Source of the DNA: DATLLJ01 sp965229885
Lineage (GTDB): Bacteria; Acidobacteriota; Vicinamibacteria; Vicinamibacterales; CAVVIG01
Length of the DNA stretch: 64,000 nt
Reading direction: 5' to 3'
Assembly (NCBI GenBank): GCA_965229885.1
Contig: CBDDJX010000003.1
Location: forward strand, 682,001-746,000
Shown here: in pieces, positions 32,583 to 41,747 of the stretch
How the letters are laid out: each line of letters opens with the position of its first letter
How positions within the stretch are numbered: the first letter of the stretch is position 1
Notes under the pieces: generated by a model
What the model saw: the letters and a program-made list of their open reading frames with translations, nothing else
Database searches by the model: none
Told to the model about the DNA's origin: nothing
Translations under genes and position numbers: made by a program

Positions 32583-34829
32583 CTAGTACGTGACCCGCAA
32601 GCCGGCGCGGATGGTGCGCCGCAGGGACTGATATCCGAGTGGCTCCGAGTAATCCCGATCGGTCAGGTTGTCGATGGCCAGCGTGCCGGTGGCCCGCGGC
32701 GTCAGCGTGACCGCCACGCGCGTGTCCCACGTGGTGCGGCCGGGATTCTCGACGAGCGGCGGGTCGAACAGGCCAAAGTCGCTGTCAACGAACGTGCCGA
32801 TGAACACCCCGTTGAGATCCGCAGCCATGCGTTTCCAGTTCAGCGTGAGCCCCAGGAATCCTGAATGCCGTGGCCGGTGGAACGCCTGCTGGCCCAGGCC
32901 GAAGAGCGGGTGAGTCGGCTGCGCGCTTTCCACAATCTTCGAATTGAGTAGCGTGTAGCTGGCGTGCGCGCGGACGGCTGCGACGGGCGCCACCTCCGCG
33001 CCTGCCTCGAGCCCCTGGGCGCGGGTGACGCCGATGTTCGAGAACTGGCCCTCGAAGGTGCTTGGATTCGTGGTAACCAGCGAGATGATGTCGCTGAACC
33101 GATTGTGGAAATACGTGAGCTCGAGCTTCGCCCGATCGTGCGCGACCCGCTGTTCGACGCCCGCTTCGACGCTGCGGGATCGCTCGGGCTTCAAGTTGGG
33201 GTTGCCCCTGAAGAACGGCGAAAGGCTGAACGACTCGAGCATCGTCGGCTCCTTGATGCCAGCGCCGGCACCGGCTTTGATCCGCGTCTCGCCGACGGAC
33301 CCGGACGGCTGATGGGCGACATAGACCACCGTGGCGCGCGGCACGGCCGCGGTGCCGAAGGTGGCGTTGCGCTCGACGCGTCCACCGATGGTGACGAACA
33401 CTCGCGGCCAGAGCATCTGCTGCTCGGCCGACACGCCGAAGTTGTTGCGGGAATCATTCGTGTGACCGCGGTAAAGCCGGTCCTCCGCGGTGGCGCGCTC
33501 GCCGTCCCAGTCCGCGAGGAGCGTCAGGAGATGGTCTCCGCGCCTGGCACCCGTGGTCAGCCGCCAATCGGCCTGGTAGCTGGCATGGTGCCGTGTGAGA
33601 TCGGTCCGGCTGTCGTACAGATAATCGGTCGATTCGAACAGCGCGACGCGTCCGTCGAATGTCGCCGTATAGGGGGGATCGACGACGAGGTTCGTCGAGC
33701 GCTGCTTGGAGGTCGAGAGCGAGTACGACGCGCGCTGCCGAAAGACGGGGTTGACCTGCTGATCGAGGCTGACGCTGCCGATGCCGCCGTGACGCTCGAA
33801 GAACGCGTCGAGGTCCGGCCGTCCGAAGGCGGTCGTTCCCGGCGTGCCCACGCGTTCGAGCTCGCCGCGGCCGAGGAATCGCAGCGTGGCCGTTCCGCCG
33901 ATCGGGACGCCCACGTTCGCGCTGAGCGTCGTATGTCCAAGCCCGCTGTTCGGCACGCGGTTGTCGCTGTCAAATCGCGCCGCGCCGAAACTGTAGTCGA
34001 GCCGTTCGGTCGCGCCGGACACGCCCGCGTTCGCGTGGAACGTGTGGTACGTGCCGCCATCGATCTGTGCCGAGACTTGTGGCCGCCGGGCCGCGCGATC
34101 GGCGCGCTTGGTGAACAACTGGATCACGCTGGCCATCGCATCGGACCCGAAGAGCGACGAATAGGCGCCGCGCACGATCTCGACGCGCTCGAGGGTTTCG
34201 GTCGTCAGGTTGTTGAGATAGAAACTGCCGCCGGGTTCGTTGAGCGGCACGCCGTCGAGCAGCACCTTGTTGTAGTCGCTCTCGCCGCCGCGCACGAAGA
34301 GCGACGTCAACGAGCCGGGGCCGCCGCTCGATACGACGATGGATCCGGGTGTCGCCCTCAGCAGGTCCGCGAGGAACGGCGTCTGCCGCCGCTCGAGATC
34401 CTCGGCCGTGAAGACGGTCGCACTTGCGCCGACCTGGCTGGTCGGGGCCTCGGTTCGCGTCGCCGTCACGATGGTGGTTTCCCGGATAGGTGCGACCTTG
34501 AGCACCAGTCGAAGCGATTGCCCTGCGGGAGCGGACGCGCACGGAACGCTCGCAGGCTCGAAACCTGTGAGGCGTGCTTCGACCCGGCAGGGGCCGACGT
34601 TCGTCTTCAGTTCGAAGCGTCCGACTTCATCCGCGAACACGGCAGCCGATTCGACGCCGGAGCTGTCGAGGGTGCGAACATGGGCGCGCGGTACCGCGCG
34701 CCCGGATTGATCGACGACAGTGCCGGAAACGTCCGCCGACGCGAGCTGCGCGGATGCGCCGACGAGAACGAGGGTGATTGCGACGAAACGGCGGGCCTCA
34801 GCCAGCCGCCGCGGGTGGGGGATGCGCAT
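32583..34829 (-). CDS. btuB: TonB-dependent vitamin B12 receptor
   Basis: 748 residues. A signal peptide is followed by a carboxypeptidase-like regulatory domain (SGTVVDQSGRAVPRAHV), a TonB box-like segment and plug domain (PTSQVGASATVFTAEDLE, GGESDYNKVLLDGVPLNEPG), then a 22-strand barrel to the final aromatic-rich strand (LGYQSLRRTIRAGLRVTY). BtuB brings cobalamin across the outer membrane with TonB. The cobalamin riboswitch upstream supports the substrate. The antisense 632-codon frame is a shadow. Confidence 0.9.
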   Translation of the reverse strand: MRIPHPRRLAEARRFVAITLVLVGASAQLASADVSGTVVDQSGRAVPRAHVRTLDSSGVESAAVFADEVGRFELKTNVGPCRVEARLTGFEPASVPCASAPAGQSLRLVLKVAPIRETTIVTATRTEAPTSQVGASATVFTAEDLERRQTPFLADLLRATPGSIVVSSGGPGSLTSLFVRGGESDYNKVLLDGVPLNEPGGSFYLNNLTTETLERVEIVRGAYSSLFGSDAMASVIQLFTKRADRAARRPQVSAQIDGGTYHTFHANAGVSGATERLDYSFGAARFDSDNRVPNSGLGHTTLSANVGVPIGGTATLRFLGRGELERVGTPGTTAFGRPDLDAFFERHGGIGSVSLDQQVNPVFRQRASYSLSTSKQRSTNLVVDPPYTATFDGRVALFESTDYLYDSRTDLTRHHASYQADWRLTTGARRGDHLLTLLADWDGERATAEDRLYRGHTNDSRNNFGVSAEQQMLWPRVFVTIGGRVERNATFGTAAVPRATVVYVAHQPSGSVGETRIKAGAGAGIKEPTMLESFSLSPFFRGNPNLKPERSRSVEAGVEQRVAHDRAKLELTYFHNRFSDIISLVTTNPSTFEGQFSNIGVTRAQGLEAGAEVAPVAAVRAHASYTLLNSKIVESAQPTHPLFGLGQQAFHRPRHSGFLGLTLNWKRMAADLNGVFIGTFVDSDFGLFDPPLVENPGRTTWDTRVAVTLTPRATGTLAIDNLTDRDYSEPLGYQSLRRTIRAGLRVTY

Positions 34830-34867
34830 CGGGCTCCTTCCGGCGTCTCACGCGCCGAATAAAGGAC

Positions 34868-35055
34868 GCCCCCAGTGGCCAAGTTTCCTGACTCGCGGAT
34901 CACCGCGGCGCGTTGGTCTTCCCAGCCGCCTTCGCCTGCATGTTCGCTGCAGGCTCCGGCGCGCCAGTGACATCCGGTAACGCGTCGCTCACCGCTTACA
35001 GTGGCGGGACCGTGTGGGCTTCGCACCCACTTCGCATGGCCGCCGGGGTCAACGT
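34868..35055 (-). promoter_or_regulatory. Cobalamin riboswitch
   Basis: On the minus strand the leader of btuB contains TGGGTGCGAAGCCCACA, then GTCCCGCCACTGTAAGCGG, and ends with GAGTCAGGAAACTTGGCCACTG, which are the conserved core elements and B12 box of the class I cobalamin riboswitch. A TATACT box (35075-35070 on the minus strand) just upstream is a likely -10. Binding of adenosylcobalamin would turn off btuB translation or transcription. The region 34830-35250 has no gene. Confidence 0.93.
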
Positions 35056-35250
35056 CAGATTGTTCGGCGAGTATACCTGAACCACGGAACGGAGTTGCCT
35101 CAGGTGCGTCTTTTTACGTAACATGTCCCGTTCACGCATCACCGATGCGACGCGGGAGGAGCAGGGCGTTTTCGCCCCGCGCAGCCGACCGTGGGCAGGG
35201 TCCCTCGGAGCAAAACCCGGGGTAAGAAATATGAAGGGAAGGAGGAGCGC

Positions 35251-35754
35251 ATGAGCAAGAGCTCGACCGTCACCGTTCGCGAACGGCCCGTTGAAGAGGT
35301 AGCGACCACGAAGGTCGGTGGTCTTACGATTCACGGCGAGACGCTGGTCATCAGCACCGATCAGCGGGTCGAGCTGGTCGACCTCACCAATCGTGTGATG
35401 GAGCTGGTCCGGCGCTTCAATATGCGCGAAGGGCTTGTCAGCCTCTGGTCGATGCACACGACCTGCTCCATCTTCATCAACGAATTTCAGACGGCACTAC
35501 TGACCGACATCAAGCGCTTCCTCGAGCAGATGGTCGCGCGTGACGCCGAGTGGATGCACAACAACCCGGAACACTCCGACTGCGATCGCATGAACGCCGA
35601 CTCGCATCTTCGCGCCCTGCTCCTCGGCCATAGCCTGACGCTTCAGGTCAGCGGCGGCGAAGTCGTCCTCGGACAGTGGCAGCGGATCCTGATGGCGGAG
35701 CTCGACGGCCCGCGCGCGCGGTCGTTGCGAATCCAAGTCTTCGGGATATCCTGA
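35251..35754 (+). CDS. YjbQ family protein (UPF0047)
   Basis: About 167 residues. Family signature LWSMHTTCSIFINE and the block NPEHSDCDRMNADSHLRA, GHSLTLQVSGG and GQWQRILMAELDGPR are all present. Some members show weak thiamine-phosphate synthase activity; the true role is unclear. ATG at 35251 follows AAGGAGGAG. The 3' part overlaps the mqnE reading frame. Confidence 0.88.
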   Translation: MSKSSTVTVRERPVEEVATTKVGGLTIHGETLVISTDQRVELVDLTNRVMELVRRFNMREGLVSLWSMHTTCSIFINEFQTALLTDIKRFLEQMVARDAEWMHNNPEHSDCDRMNADSHLRALLLGHSLTLQVSGGEVVLGQWQRILMAELDGPRARSLRIQVFGIS

Positions 35755-36863
35755 CGCACGAGTCCCGTCTCGCCTCTGCCGGCCTCGCTGACATCGCCGA
35801 AAAACTCGCCTGCGGTGAGCGACTCGGTCTGGACGACGGCGTGCGGCTGTTCGAAAGTCCCGATCTCCTGGCCGTTGGCGCCCTCGCGAACAAGGAGCGC
35901 GAGAAGCGGCACGGCGGCCGCACCTTCTACAACTACAACATCCGGCTCGAGGCGACAAACGTGTGCGTGGCGAGCTGTCTGTTCTGCTCGTTCGCGCGGC
36001 TCAAGCCGGGCGATCCGGGCGCGTACACGATGTCGCTCGACCAGGCGTGGGACAAGCTCCGGCAACGGGCCCACCAGCCGCTCACCGAAGTCCACGTCGT
36101 CAACGGCCTCCACCCGGATCTGCCGTTCGATTACTACACGGAGATGCTGCGGGGCTTCAAGCGGATCCGCCCGGGCATCCAGCTCAAGTGCTTCACGGCC
36201 GTCGAGATCGCGTTCTTCGCCGACCTGTACCGCATGAGCGATGAACAGGTCCTTCGAGAGTTGATGGCGGCCGGGCTCGACTCGCTGCCGGGCGGCGGCG
36301 CCGAAATCTTTGCCGACCGCGTGCGCCGGAAGATCGCGAACGACAAGTGTGGCACCGAGCGGTACCTTGAGATTCACAGAACCGCGCACCGGCTCGGGCT
36401 GCCGAGCAATGTGACGATGCTCTACGGGCACATCGAGACGGCCGGGGAACGCGTCGATCACATGCTGAGGGCGCGTGCGCTGCAGGACGATACGGGCGGC
36501 TTCCAGGCGTTCATCCCGCTGGCGTTCCATCCCGACAACAATCAGATGAGGAAGCTGCCGGCGCCGAGCGCGACGGACAGCCTGCGCGTCCACGCGGTCG
36601 CACGCCTGCTGTGCGACAACATCCCGCATGTGAAGGCGTTCTGGATTGCGACCGGCGTGGAGGTGGCGCAGACCGCGCTGTGGTTCGGCGTGGACGACCT
36701 GGACGGCACCGTTCAGGAAGAACGGATCTATCACATGGCCGGCGCGCGCACGCCCGAGGCGATGACGCCGCGCGAAATCGAGCGGCTCATCACCGCCGCG
36801 GGCCGCGAGCCGGTCGAGCGCGACACGTTCTATAACGTGATTCACCACGCCGCCGCGAACTGA
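35676..36863 (+). CDS. mqnE: Aminodeoxyfutalosine synthase (radical SAM)
   Basis: Up to 395 residues. The radical SAM cluster is in NVCVASCLFCSF (CxxxCxxC), followed by MqnE-type motifs LHPDLPFDYYTEML, ALTAVEI-like KCFTAVEIAFF, and GGGAEIF. MqnE joins SAM and 3-enolpyruvylbenzoate, the second futalosine step. The start is uncertain: the listed GTG overlaps yjbQ by 79 bases, and homology probably begins near LRDILTHES at about 35736, where no standard start codon exists. Confidence 0.87.
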   Translation: MAADPDGGARRPARAVVANPSLRDILTHESRLASAGLADIAEKLACGERLGLDDGVRLFESPDLLAVGALANKEREKRHGGRTFYNYNIRLEATNVCVASCLFCSFARLKPGDPGAYTMSLDQAWDKLRQRAHQPLTEVHVVNGLHPDLPFDYYTEMLRGFKRIRPGIQLKCFTAVEIAFFADLYRMSDEQVLRELMAAGLDSLPGGGAEIFADRVRRKIANDKCGTERYLEIHRTAHRLGLPSNVTMLYGHIETAGERVDHMLRARALQDDTGGFQAFIPLAFHPDNNQMRKLPAPSATDSLRVHAVARLLCDNIPHVKAFWIATGVEVAQTALWFGVDDLDGTVQEERIYHMAGARTPEAMTPREIERLITAAGREPVERDTFYNVIHHAAAN

Positions 36864-36888
36864 CGCCTCGCGGCAGAGGTGGCTTTGA

Positions 36889-36927
36889 GGCTTTCGGCCC
36901 CGGCTTCAGGCCCCGGAGCCGAGAGCC
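36889..36927 (+). terminator. Strong hairpin after mqnE
   Basis: GGCTTTCGGCCCCGG and CCCCGGAGCCGAGAGCC can pair across a short loop. There is no T-tract after it, so it is a possible factor-assisted terminator or mRNA-stability structure rather than a classic intrinsic terminator. A -10-like TATACT follows at about 36930, before nadA. Confidence 0.35.
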
Positions 36928-37005
36928 TGCTATACTGATAGCGGCTTTGCGAAAAGTTTCACAATCTCAACAATCTCCCCAGGGGCACAAGGTTCGCTCA
37001 CGAGC

Positions 37006-38172
37006 ATGCAGCCTCACGTCCTGACTGAATACGAAAAAGATCACATCGGCGAGCGCCAGGCGCTGCCGGAGCAGTACCTTGGTCTTTCGGATCAGGAGAT
37101 GGACACGCGCATCGCTGCTGCCCGGGCCGAGCTCGGCCGACGCGTGGTCGTCCTCGGTCATCATTACCAGCGCGACGAAGTGATGAAGTTCGCCGACTAC
37201 GCCGGCGACTCGTTCAAGCTCGCGCGCCACGTCAGCGACCATCCCGAAGCGGAGTTCATCGTCTTCTGCGGTGTGCACTTCATGGCGGAGAGCGCCGACG
37301 TGCTGAGCGCCCCGCATCAGCAGGTCATCCTGCCGGATCTCGCCGCCGGCTGTTCGATGGCGGACATGGCCGCACCCGATCAACTCGAGATGTGCTGGAG
37401 CGATCTGGCGCAGATGGGCCTCCTCAAGGGGGGAGCCGCTCCAGGCGAGAACGACCCGGGTATCGTGCCGGTGACCTACATCAATTCCGCCGCATCGATC
37501 AAGGCGTTCTGCGGCGAGCGCGGCGGCGTGGTCTGCACGTCGTCGAACGCTGCCGCGACGTTGAAGTGGGGCTGGGAACGTGGTGAGCGGATTCTGTTCC
37601 TGCCCGATCAGCATCTCGGGAGAAATACGGCGTACAAGCGCGGCGTTCCTCTTGACGAGATGGTGGTCTGGGATCCCAACGAGATCTGGGGCGGACTCGA
37701 ACCGGAGGCGGTCAAGAAGGCGCGGATGATCCTCTGGAAGGGCCACTGTTCCGTGCACGCACGATTCACGGTCCGGCAGATCGAGCACCTCCGCGCCCGG
37801 CACCCGGGGCTTCACGTCATCGTCCACCCCGAAGTTCCGTGGGACGTTGTGCAGGCCGCCGACGACTCGGGCTCGACCGAATACATCATCAAAACGGTGA
37901 AGGAGAGCGCTGTCGGATCGATCTGGGCGGTCGGCACCGAGATCCACCTCGTCAATCGTCTCGCCCGGCAGGTTGCGCCGGATCGCACCGTCCTGTCGCT
38001 CGATCAGTTCGGCTGCTTATGTTCGACGATGTTCCGCGTGTCGCCCAATCATCTGCTTTGGATTCTGGAAGGATTGCTGGACGGCGAGGTCCACAACCGC
38101 ATCGTCGTGCCCGACCATCAGAAGCACTGGACAAAGGTCGCACTGGATCGCATGCTGTCGATTCACGACTAG
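37006..38172 (+). CDS. nadA: Quinolinate synthase
   Basis: 388 residues. NadA condenses iminoaspartate with dihydroxyacetone phosphate using a [4Fe-4S] cluster, for NAD synthesis. VVLGHHYQRDEVMKFADY and FCGVHFMAE are family hallmarks; conserved cysteines appear in AAGCSMADM, GVVCTSSNAA and LDQFGCLCSTM. Length fits the bacterial long form. Neither nadB nor nadC is nearby. Confidence 0.95.
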   Translation: MQPHVLTEYEKDHIGERQALPEQYLGLSDQEMDTRIAAARAELGRRVVVLGHHYQRDEVMKFADYAGDSFKLARHVSDHPEAEFIVFCGVHFMAESADVLSAPHQQVILPDLAAGCSMADMAAPDQLEMCWSDLAQMGLLKGGAAPGENDPGIVPVTYINSAASIKAFCGERGGVVCTSSNAAATLKWGWERGERILFLPDQHLGRNTAYKRGVPLDEMVVWDPNEIWGGLEPEAVKKARMILWKGHCSVHARFTVRQIEHLRARHPGLHVIVHPEVPWDVVQAADDSGSTEYIIKTVKESAVGSIWAVGTEIHLVNRLARQVAPDRTVLSLDQFGCLCSTMFRVSPNHLLWILEGLLDGEVHNRIVVPDHQKHWTKVALDRMLSIHD

Positions 38173-38208
38173 GTGTAGTACGATCTTTCTCTTTCAGGAG
38201 GACGTCCG

Positions 38209-38808
38209 ATGGCTCACTTGCTCCCCCCTCTCTCGTATCCATCCGATGCGCTCGAACCGCATATCGACAAGCAGACCATGGAGATCCACCACGGGAAGCA
38301 TCACAACGCGTACGTGACTAACCTCAATGCCGCGCTGGACAAGCACCCCGAGCTCCATTCGAAGAGCCTTGAAGATCTGCTGAAGGGCCTCGCCAGCGTT
38401 CCCGACGACATCCGCACCGCGGTGCGCAACAACGGCGGCGGTCACTGGAACCACTCGATGTTCTGGCAGATCATGGGACCGAAGGTCGGCGGGCAGCCGA
38501 CCGGCGCCATCGCCGAAGCGATCACGTCGTCGTTCGGCAGCTTCGACAAACTCAAAGAAGAGTTGAAGAAGGCGGCGGTGGGCCGGTTCGGCAGTGGGTG
38601 GGCCTGGGTGGTCAGCAGCGGCACCAAGCTGACTGTTGAAAGCAGCGCGAACCAGGACAGCCCGGTGATGGAAGGGAAAAGGGTGGTCTTCGGCGTCGAC
38701 GTGTGGGAGCACGCCTACTACCTCAAGTATCAGAACCGGCGCCCCGACTACGTCGACGCGTGGTGGAACGTGGTCAACTGGGCCGAGATCAACAAGCGGC
38801 TGCGGTAA
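38209..38808 (+). CDS. Superoxide dismutase, Fe/Mn type
   Basis: 199 residues. Metal ligands are visible: His in EIHHGKHHNAYV, His in GGHWNHSMFW, and Asp/His in DVWEHAYYLKY. It converts superoxide to peroxide and oxygen in the cytoplasm; no signal peptide is present. Metal choice cannot be read with confidence. AGGAGG precedes the ATG by about nine bases. Confidence 0.95.
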   Translation: MAHLLPPLSYPSDALEPHIDKQTMEIHHGKHHNAYVTNLNAALDKHPELHSKSLEDLLKGLASVPDDIRTAVRNNGGGHWNHSMFWQIMGPKVGGQPTGAIAEAITSSFGSFDKLKEELKKAAVGRFGSGWAWVVSSGTKLTVESSANQDSPVMEGKRVVFGVDVWEHAYYLKYQNRRPDYVDAWWNVVNWAEINKRLR

Positions 38809-38857
38809 TCTGATCCTCTTCCTCTTCCTCAGTCACCTCGGCATCGGCATCGCCTTC

Positions 38858-39625
38858 ATGCTCGCCTTCGTGTCGCGCGACGTAGGCGTGAAGTTCTTTC
38901 GCTTCAATGCCGGCCTCGCAGCGATCCTGATTGCGATCGCGCTGGCGTTCCAGTACCAGAGTTCCAGAAGGCTCGACGGGCAGGACGCAATCGCGCGCGC
39001 CGCGCTTCTCGCGCTCGTGGCTTCCGAGGCGGCGATCGTTTCGTACTGGGCGACCATCGGCCGTACGCTGGCTCGGATTCGCCCCGCGATCGTGACGGCC
39101 GCGGTCGGCGCCGGACTGATCGCCCTGATCCTTCAGGCATTCGCCATCAGCGCCGGCGACAGCGTGCCGGTCAAGCTCCTGACCGTTGCCAGCTTTCTGA
39201 GTTCGGCGGCGCTGCTCGGCGGCACCTGCACGGCGATGATTCTCGGCCACTGGTATCTCGTGATCCCGTCGCTCGAAGTCCGGCACCTCCAGTCGATTGT
39301 CAAGGTGCACATTGCGGCGATGGTCGTCCGGATCGCGGTGGTTGGTGCTGCCGTATTCGCCGGCCTTGCGCTGTGGGAGGCCGACCCTGCCGCAGGCATC
39401 GGCAGCTTTCGTCACTACATCACGTCGCTCGACGGTATCTTCTTCTGGCAGCGGGTCCTGTTCGGACTTGCCGGTCCGGCGGTCCTGTCGTATCTCACGT
39501 GGGAGACGGCCAGGATTCGCTCCACGCAGTCGGCGACCGGCATTCTCTACGTTGATTTCTTCACCGTGGTCGTCGGCGAGGTGCTCGCGAAGTACCTGCT
39601 GCTGGCGACGCGCGTACCGCTCTAG
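38858..39625 (+). CDS. Hypothetical polytopic membrane protein
   Basis: 255 residues with about seven membrane helices. No motif recognised. The same frame continues upstream of the ATG as LILFLFLSHLGIGIAF, a good extra membrane helix, but only a CTG (38810) is available as start there; the true start may be that CTG. It lies between superoxide dismutase and the SRP RNA. Confidence 0.55.
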   Translation: MLAFVSRDVGVKFFRFNAGLAAILIAIALAFQYQSSRRLDGQDAIARAALLALVASEAAIVSYWATIGRTLARIRPAIVTAAVGAGLIALILQAFAISAGDSVPVKLLTVASFLSSAALLGGTCTAMILGHWYLVIPSLEVRHLQSIVKVHIAAMVVRIAVVGAAVFAGLALWEADPAAGIGSFRHYITSLDGIFFWQRVLFGLAGPAVLSYLTWETARIRSTQSATGILYVDFFTVVVGEVLAKYLLLATRVPL

Positions 39626-39653
39626 AAAACGTAGTACACTCGCGGCGCGGATT

Positions 39654-39767
39654 GCACCGCGGTCCGGAACCTGTGCAATTTCAGCCTGCGAACCGCGTCA
39701 GGGCCGGAAGGCAGCAGCGCTAAGCAGATCCTGATATGTGCCGCAGGGCTCTCCGGGCCGCGGTTCA
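39654..39767 (+). ncRNA. ffs: Small signal recognition particle RNA (4.5S)
   Basis: Conserved domain IV is clear: GTCAGGGCCGGAAGGCAGCAGC on the 5' side (split by the tetraloop GGAA) and TGTGCCGCAGGG on the 3' side. The ends pair (GCACCGCGGTCCGGA with TCCGGGCCGCGGT) to form the stem. It joins Ffh to target ribosomes for membrane insertion. Its place before dnaX-ybaB-recR is common. A TACACT box at 39635-39640 may be its -10. Confidence 0.93.
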
Positions 39768-39769
39768 GT

Positions 39770-39806
39770 CTGCAACCTGGCATCTGCAATCTGAAATCGA
39801 CAATCA
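39770..39806 (-). repeat. GCAGATT-type word array, inverted relative to 21119-21171
   Basis: On the minus strand it reads ATTTCAGATTGCAGAT and GGTTGCAGA, the same words as in the iscS-iscU gap. It fills the space between the SRP RNA and dnaX. Confidence 0.55.
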
Positions 39807-39813
39807 GCCATTC

Positions 39814-41445
39814 ATGTCTTACCAGGTTATCGCGCGCAAGTGGCGGCCTCAGAAGTTCGCCGACGTCGTCGGCCAGCAGGCGGTCACGCGCACGCTCGGC
39901 AACGCGCTCAAGAGCGGCCGGCTCGCGCAGGCCTTCGTGTTTGCCGGCCCGCGCGGCGTCGGCAAGACGACGACGGCTCGGATTCTGGCGCGGGCGCTCA
40001 ACTGCGTGACCGGACCGACGCCCGATCCGTGCGGAACGTGCGACGCGTGCGTCGAGATCGCCGAAGGCCGCGACATGGACGTGCTCGAGATCGACGCGGC
40101 GACGCACACCCAGGTGGACAACATCCGCGACGTGATCATTTCCGGCCTGTCGATCGCACCAGCGAGAAACCGCTACAAGGTATTCATCATCGATGAGGTC
40201 CATCAGCTTTCGAGCCATTCATTCAACGCTCTGCTGAAATCGATTGAAGAGCCGCCGCCGCACGTCGTCTTCATGATGGCGACGACCGAGCTCGACAAGA
40301 TTCCGGAGACCGTGCTCTCCCGATCGCAGGTGTACGAGTTCCGGACCATCAGCACGAAGGCGATCGCCGATCAGCTGCGACGCATCGTCCTTGCCGAGGG
40401 CGTTACCGTCGGCGACGAGTCGCTGCAGCTCATCGCGCGCGACGCCGAAGGCAGCATGCGCGACGGGCAGAGCAAGCTCGATCAGGTCATCGCGTTCACG
40501 GGCAACACGATCACCGGCGACGACGTCGCGACGGTCCTCGGCCTCGTCGGCCGCGACCTGCTGCTCGATGCGGTGCAGGCGGTTGCGGATGAAGACGCGC
40601 CGGCCGCCTTCGAACTCGCAGGGCGCGCGGTCGAAATGGGATACGACCTGCGCGCTGTGTGTCGCGAGTTGTCGCGCGTCATCCGCGACCTGCTCGTGCT
40701 CACGATCGATCCCGCGCGCGTCAGTGATCCCGAGATCGCGGGCGAAACCGAGCGCGTTCGGTTGAAGACGCTGGCTGCCCGGTTCTCGCGTGAGGATCTG
40801 CTCCGAGCGTTCGACCTGCTGACCAGGGCGGAGGCCGACATCCGTGGCGCCGCGCAGCCCAGGTATCATCTCGAGATGGCGCTGCTGCGGTGGATCTACC
40901 TGCGGAAGCTGGTGCCGATTGAGGAGCTGATCGCAGGGACAAGCTCACAGCCACCACCGACGAAAATCGCGTCACCGGCCACCGTCAAGACCCCGCCCCA
41001 GGCAGTCGCCAAGCCGGCGATCGAAGGGAACTTCAAGGACGCGCTTCTCGCCGAGATCAAGAAGTCGAAGGCGGTGTTCTACAATATGGTCGTCGCGCAG
41101 GCCCAGAAGATCGAGGTCGCAGGCGATCGCGTGACGTTCACTTTCGCGCCGGCGCAGCGCACGCTCTCGAGCACACTCGAACAGCACCGCGCGTGGCTCG
41201 AGGGAATTGCGCAGCAACTGGCGGGTCGCAAGATCGCGGTCGTCGGCGTCCAGGGAGAGGCGGTACCGCCGCCATCTCCGGAGGCGCCGAAGGTCGATGC
41301 CTCTGCAGGCGCCGCGAGCGGCAGGGCCGCCAGCACTGGCGACGTCAGGCAATCGACGCTCCGCGAGCGGGCGCTCGCCGATGCCGGCGTGCAGGCGCTG
41401 CTCGAGGTCTTCCCCGCGGAGATCCGGGACGTGGAGGAGATGTGA
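39814..41445 (+). CDS. dnaX: DNA polymerase III subunit gamma/tau
   Basis: 543 residues. AAA+ clamp-loader subunit: Walker A GPRGVGKTT, zinc cysteines in LNC and CGTCDAC, Walker B with DEVH, and SRC-like LSRSQVYEF. Domain III for oligomerisation follows to about residue 365; the rest is a proline/alanine linker and tau-like C-terminus. The ATG at 39814 is chosen as MSYQVIARKWRPQ matches the family start. No A-rich slippage site was noticed. Confidence 0.95.
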   Translation: MSYQVIARKWRPQKFADVVGQQAVTRTLGNALKSGRLAQAFVFAGPRGVGKTTTARILARALNCVTGPTPDPCGTCDACVEIAEGRDMDVLEIDAATHTQVDNIRDVIISGLSIAPARNRYKVFIIDEVHQLSSHSFNALLKSIEEPPPHVVFMMATTELDKIPETVLSRSQVYEFRTISTKAIADQLRRIVLAEGVTVGDESLQLIARDAEGSMRDGQSKLDQVIAFTGNTITGDDVATVLGLVGRDLLLDAVQAVADEDAPAAFELAGRAVEMGYDLRAVCRELSRVIRDLLVLTIDPARVSDPEIAGETERVRLKTLAARFSREDLLRAFDLLTRAEADIRGAAQPRYHLEMALLRWIYLRKLVPIEELIAGTSSQPPPTKIASPATVKTPPQAVAKPAIEGNFKDALLAEIKKSKAVFYNMVVAQAQKIEVAGDRVTFTFAPAQRTLSSTLEQHRAWLEGIAQQLAGRKIAVVGVQGEAVPPPSPEAPKVDASAGAASGRAASTGDVRQSTLRERALADAGVQALLEVFPAEIRDVEEM

Positions 41446-41732
41446 ACATTCAGCAGATGATGAAGCAGGCGCAGGAGATGCAGAGTCGCTTGCAGAAGCA
41501 GATGGCCGAGCTGAAGGTCGAAGGGAACGCCGGCGGCGGCATGGTGACCGTCGTCGTCAACGGCGCCAAGCAGCTGCAGTCGCTGAAGATCGATCCCGAG
41601 GTCGTCTCGAAAGAGGATGTCGAGATGCTGCAGGATCTGATTGTCGCCGCGATCAACGACGCGCAGCGCAAGGCCGACGATGAAATAGCGCAGCAAATGG
41701 GCGGCCTGCTGCCGCCAGGGCTCACACTCTGA
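41442..41732 (+). CDS. ybaB: YbaB/EbfC nucleoid-associated protein
   Basis: 96 residues. NIQQMMKQAQEMQ at the start and GGGMVTVVVNG, LKIDPEVV are family hallmarks. It binds DNA as a dimer and commonly sits between dnaX and recR, as here. The GTG start at 41442 overlaps the dnaX stop (GTGA). Confidence 0.93.
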   Translation: MNIQQMMKQAQEMQSRLQKQMAELKVEGNAGGGMVTVVVNGAKQLQSLKIDPEVVSKEDVEMLQDLIVAAINDAQRKADDEIAQQMGGLLPPGLTL

Positions 41733-41747
41733 AGTCTCGAGTCTCAC

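Noticed and set aside
32964..34862. 632-codon open frame antisense to btuB
   Set aside because: Shadow of a real TonB receptor; its sequence has no domain pattern.
34607..35026. Minus-strand 139-codon frame upstream of btuB
   Set aside because: It overlaps the btuB start and the cobalamin riboswitch, which explains the sequence better.
35643..36848. 401-codon minus-strand frame over mqnE
   Set aside because: Shadow; the plus strand has the radical SAM motif.
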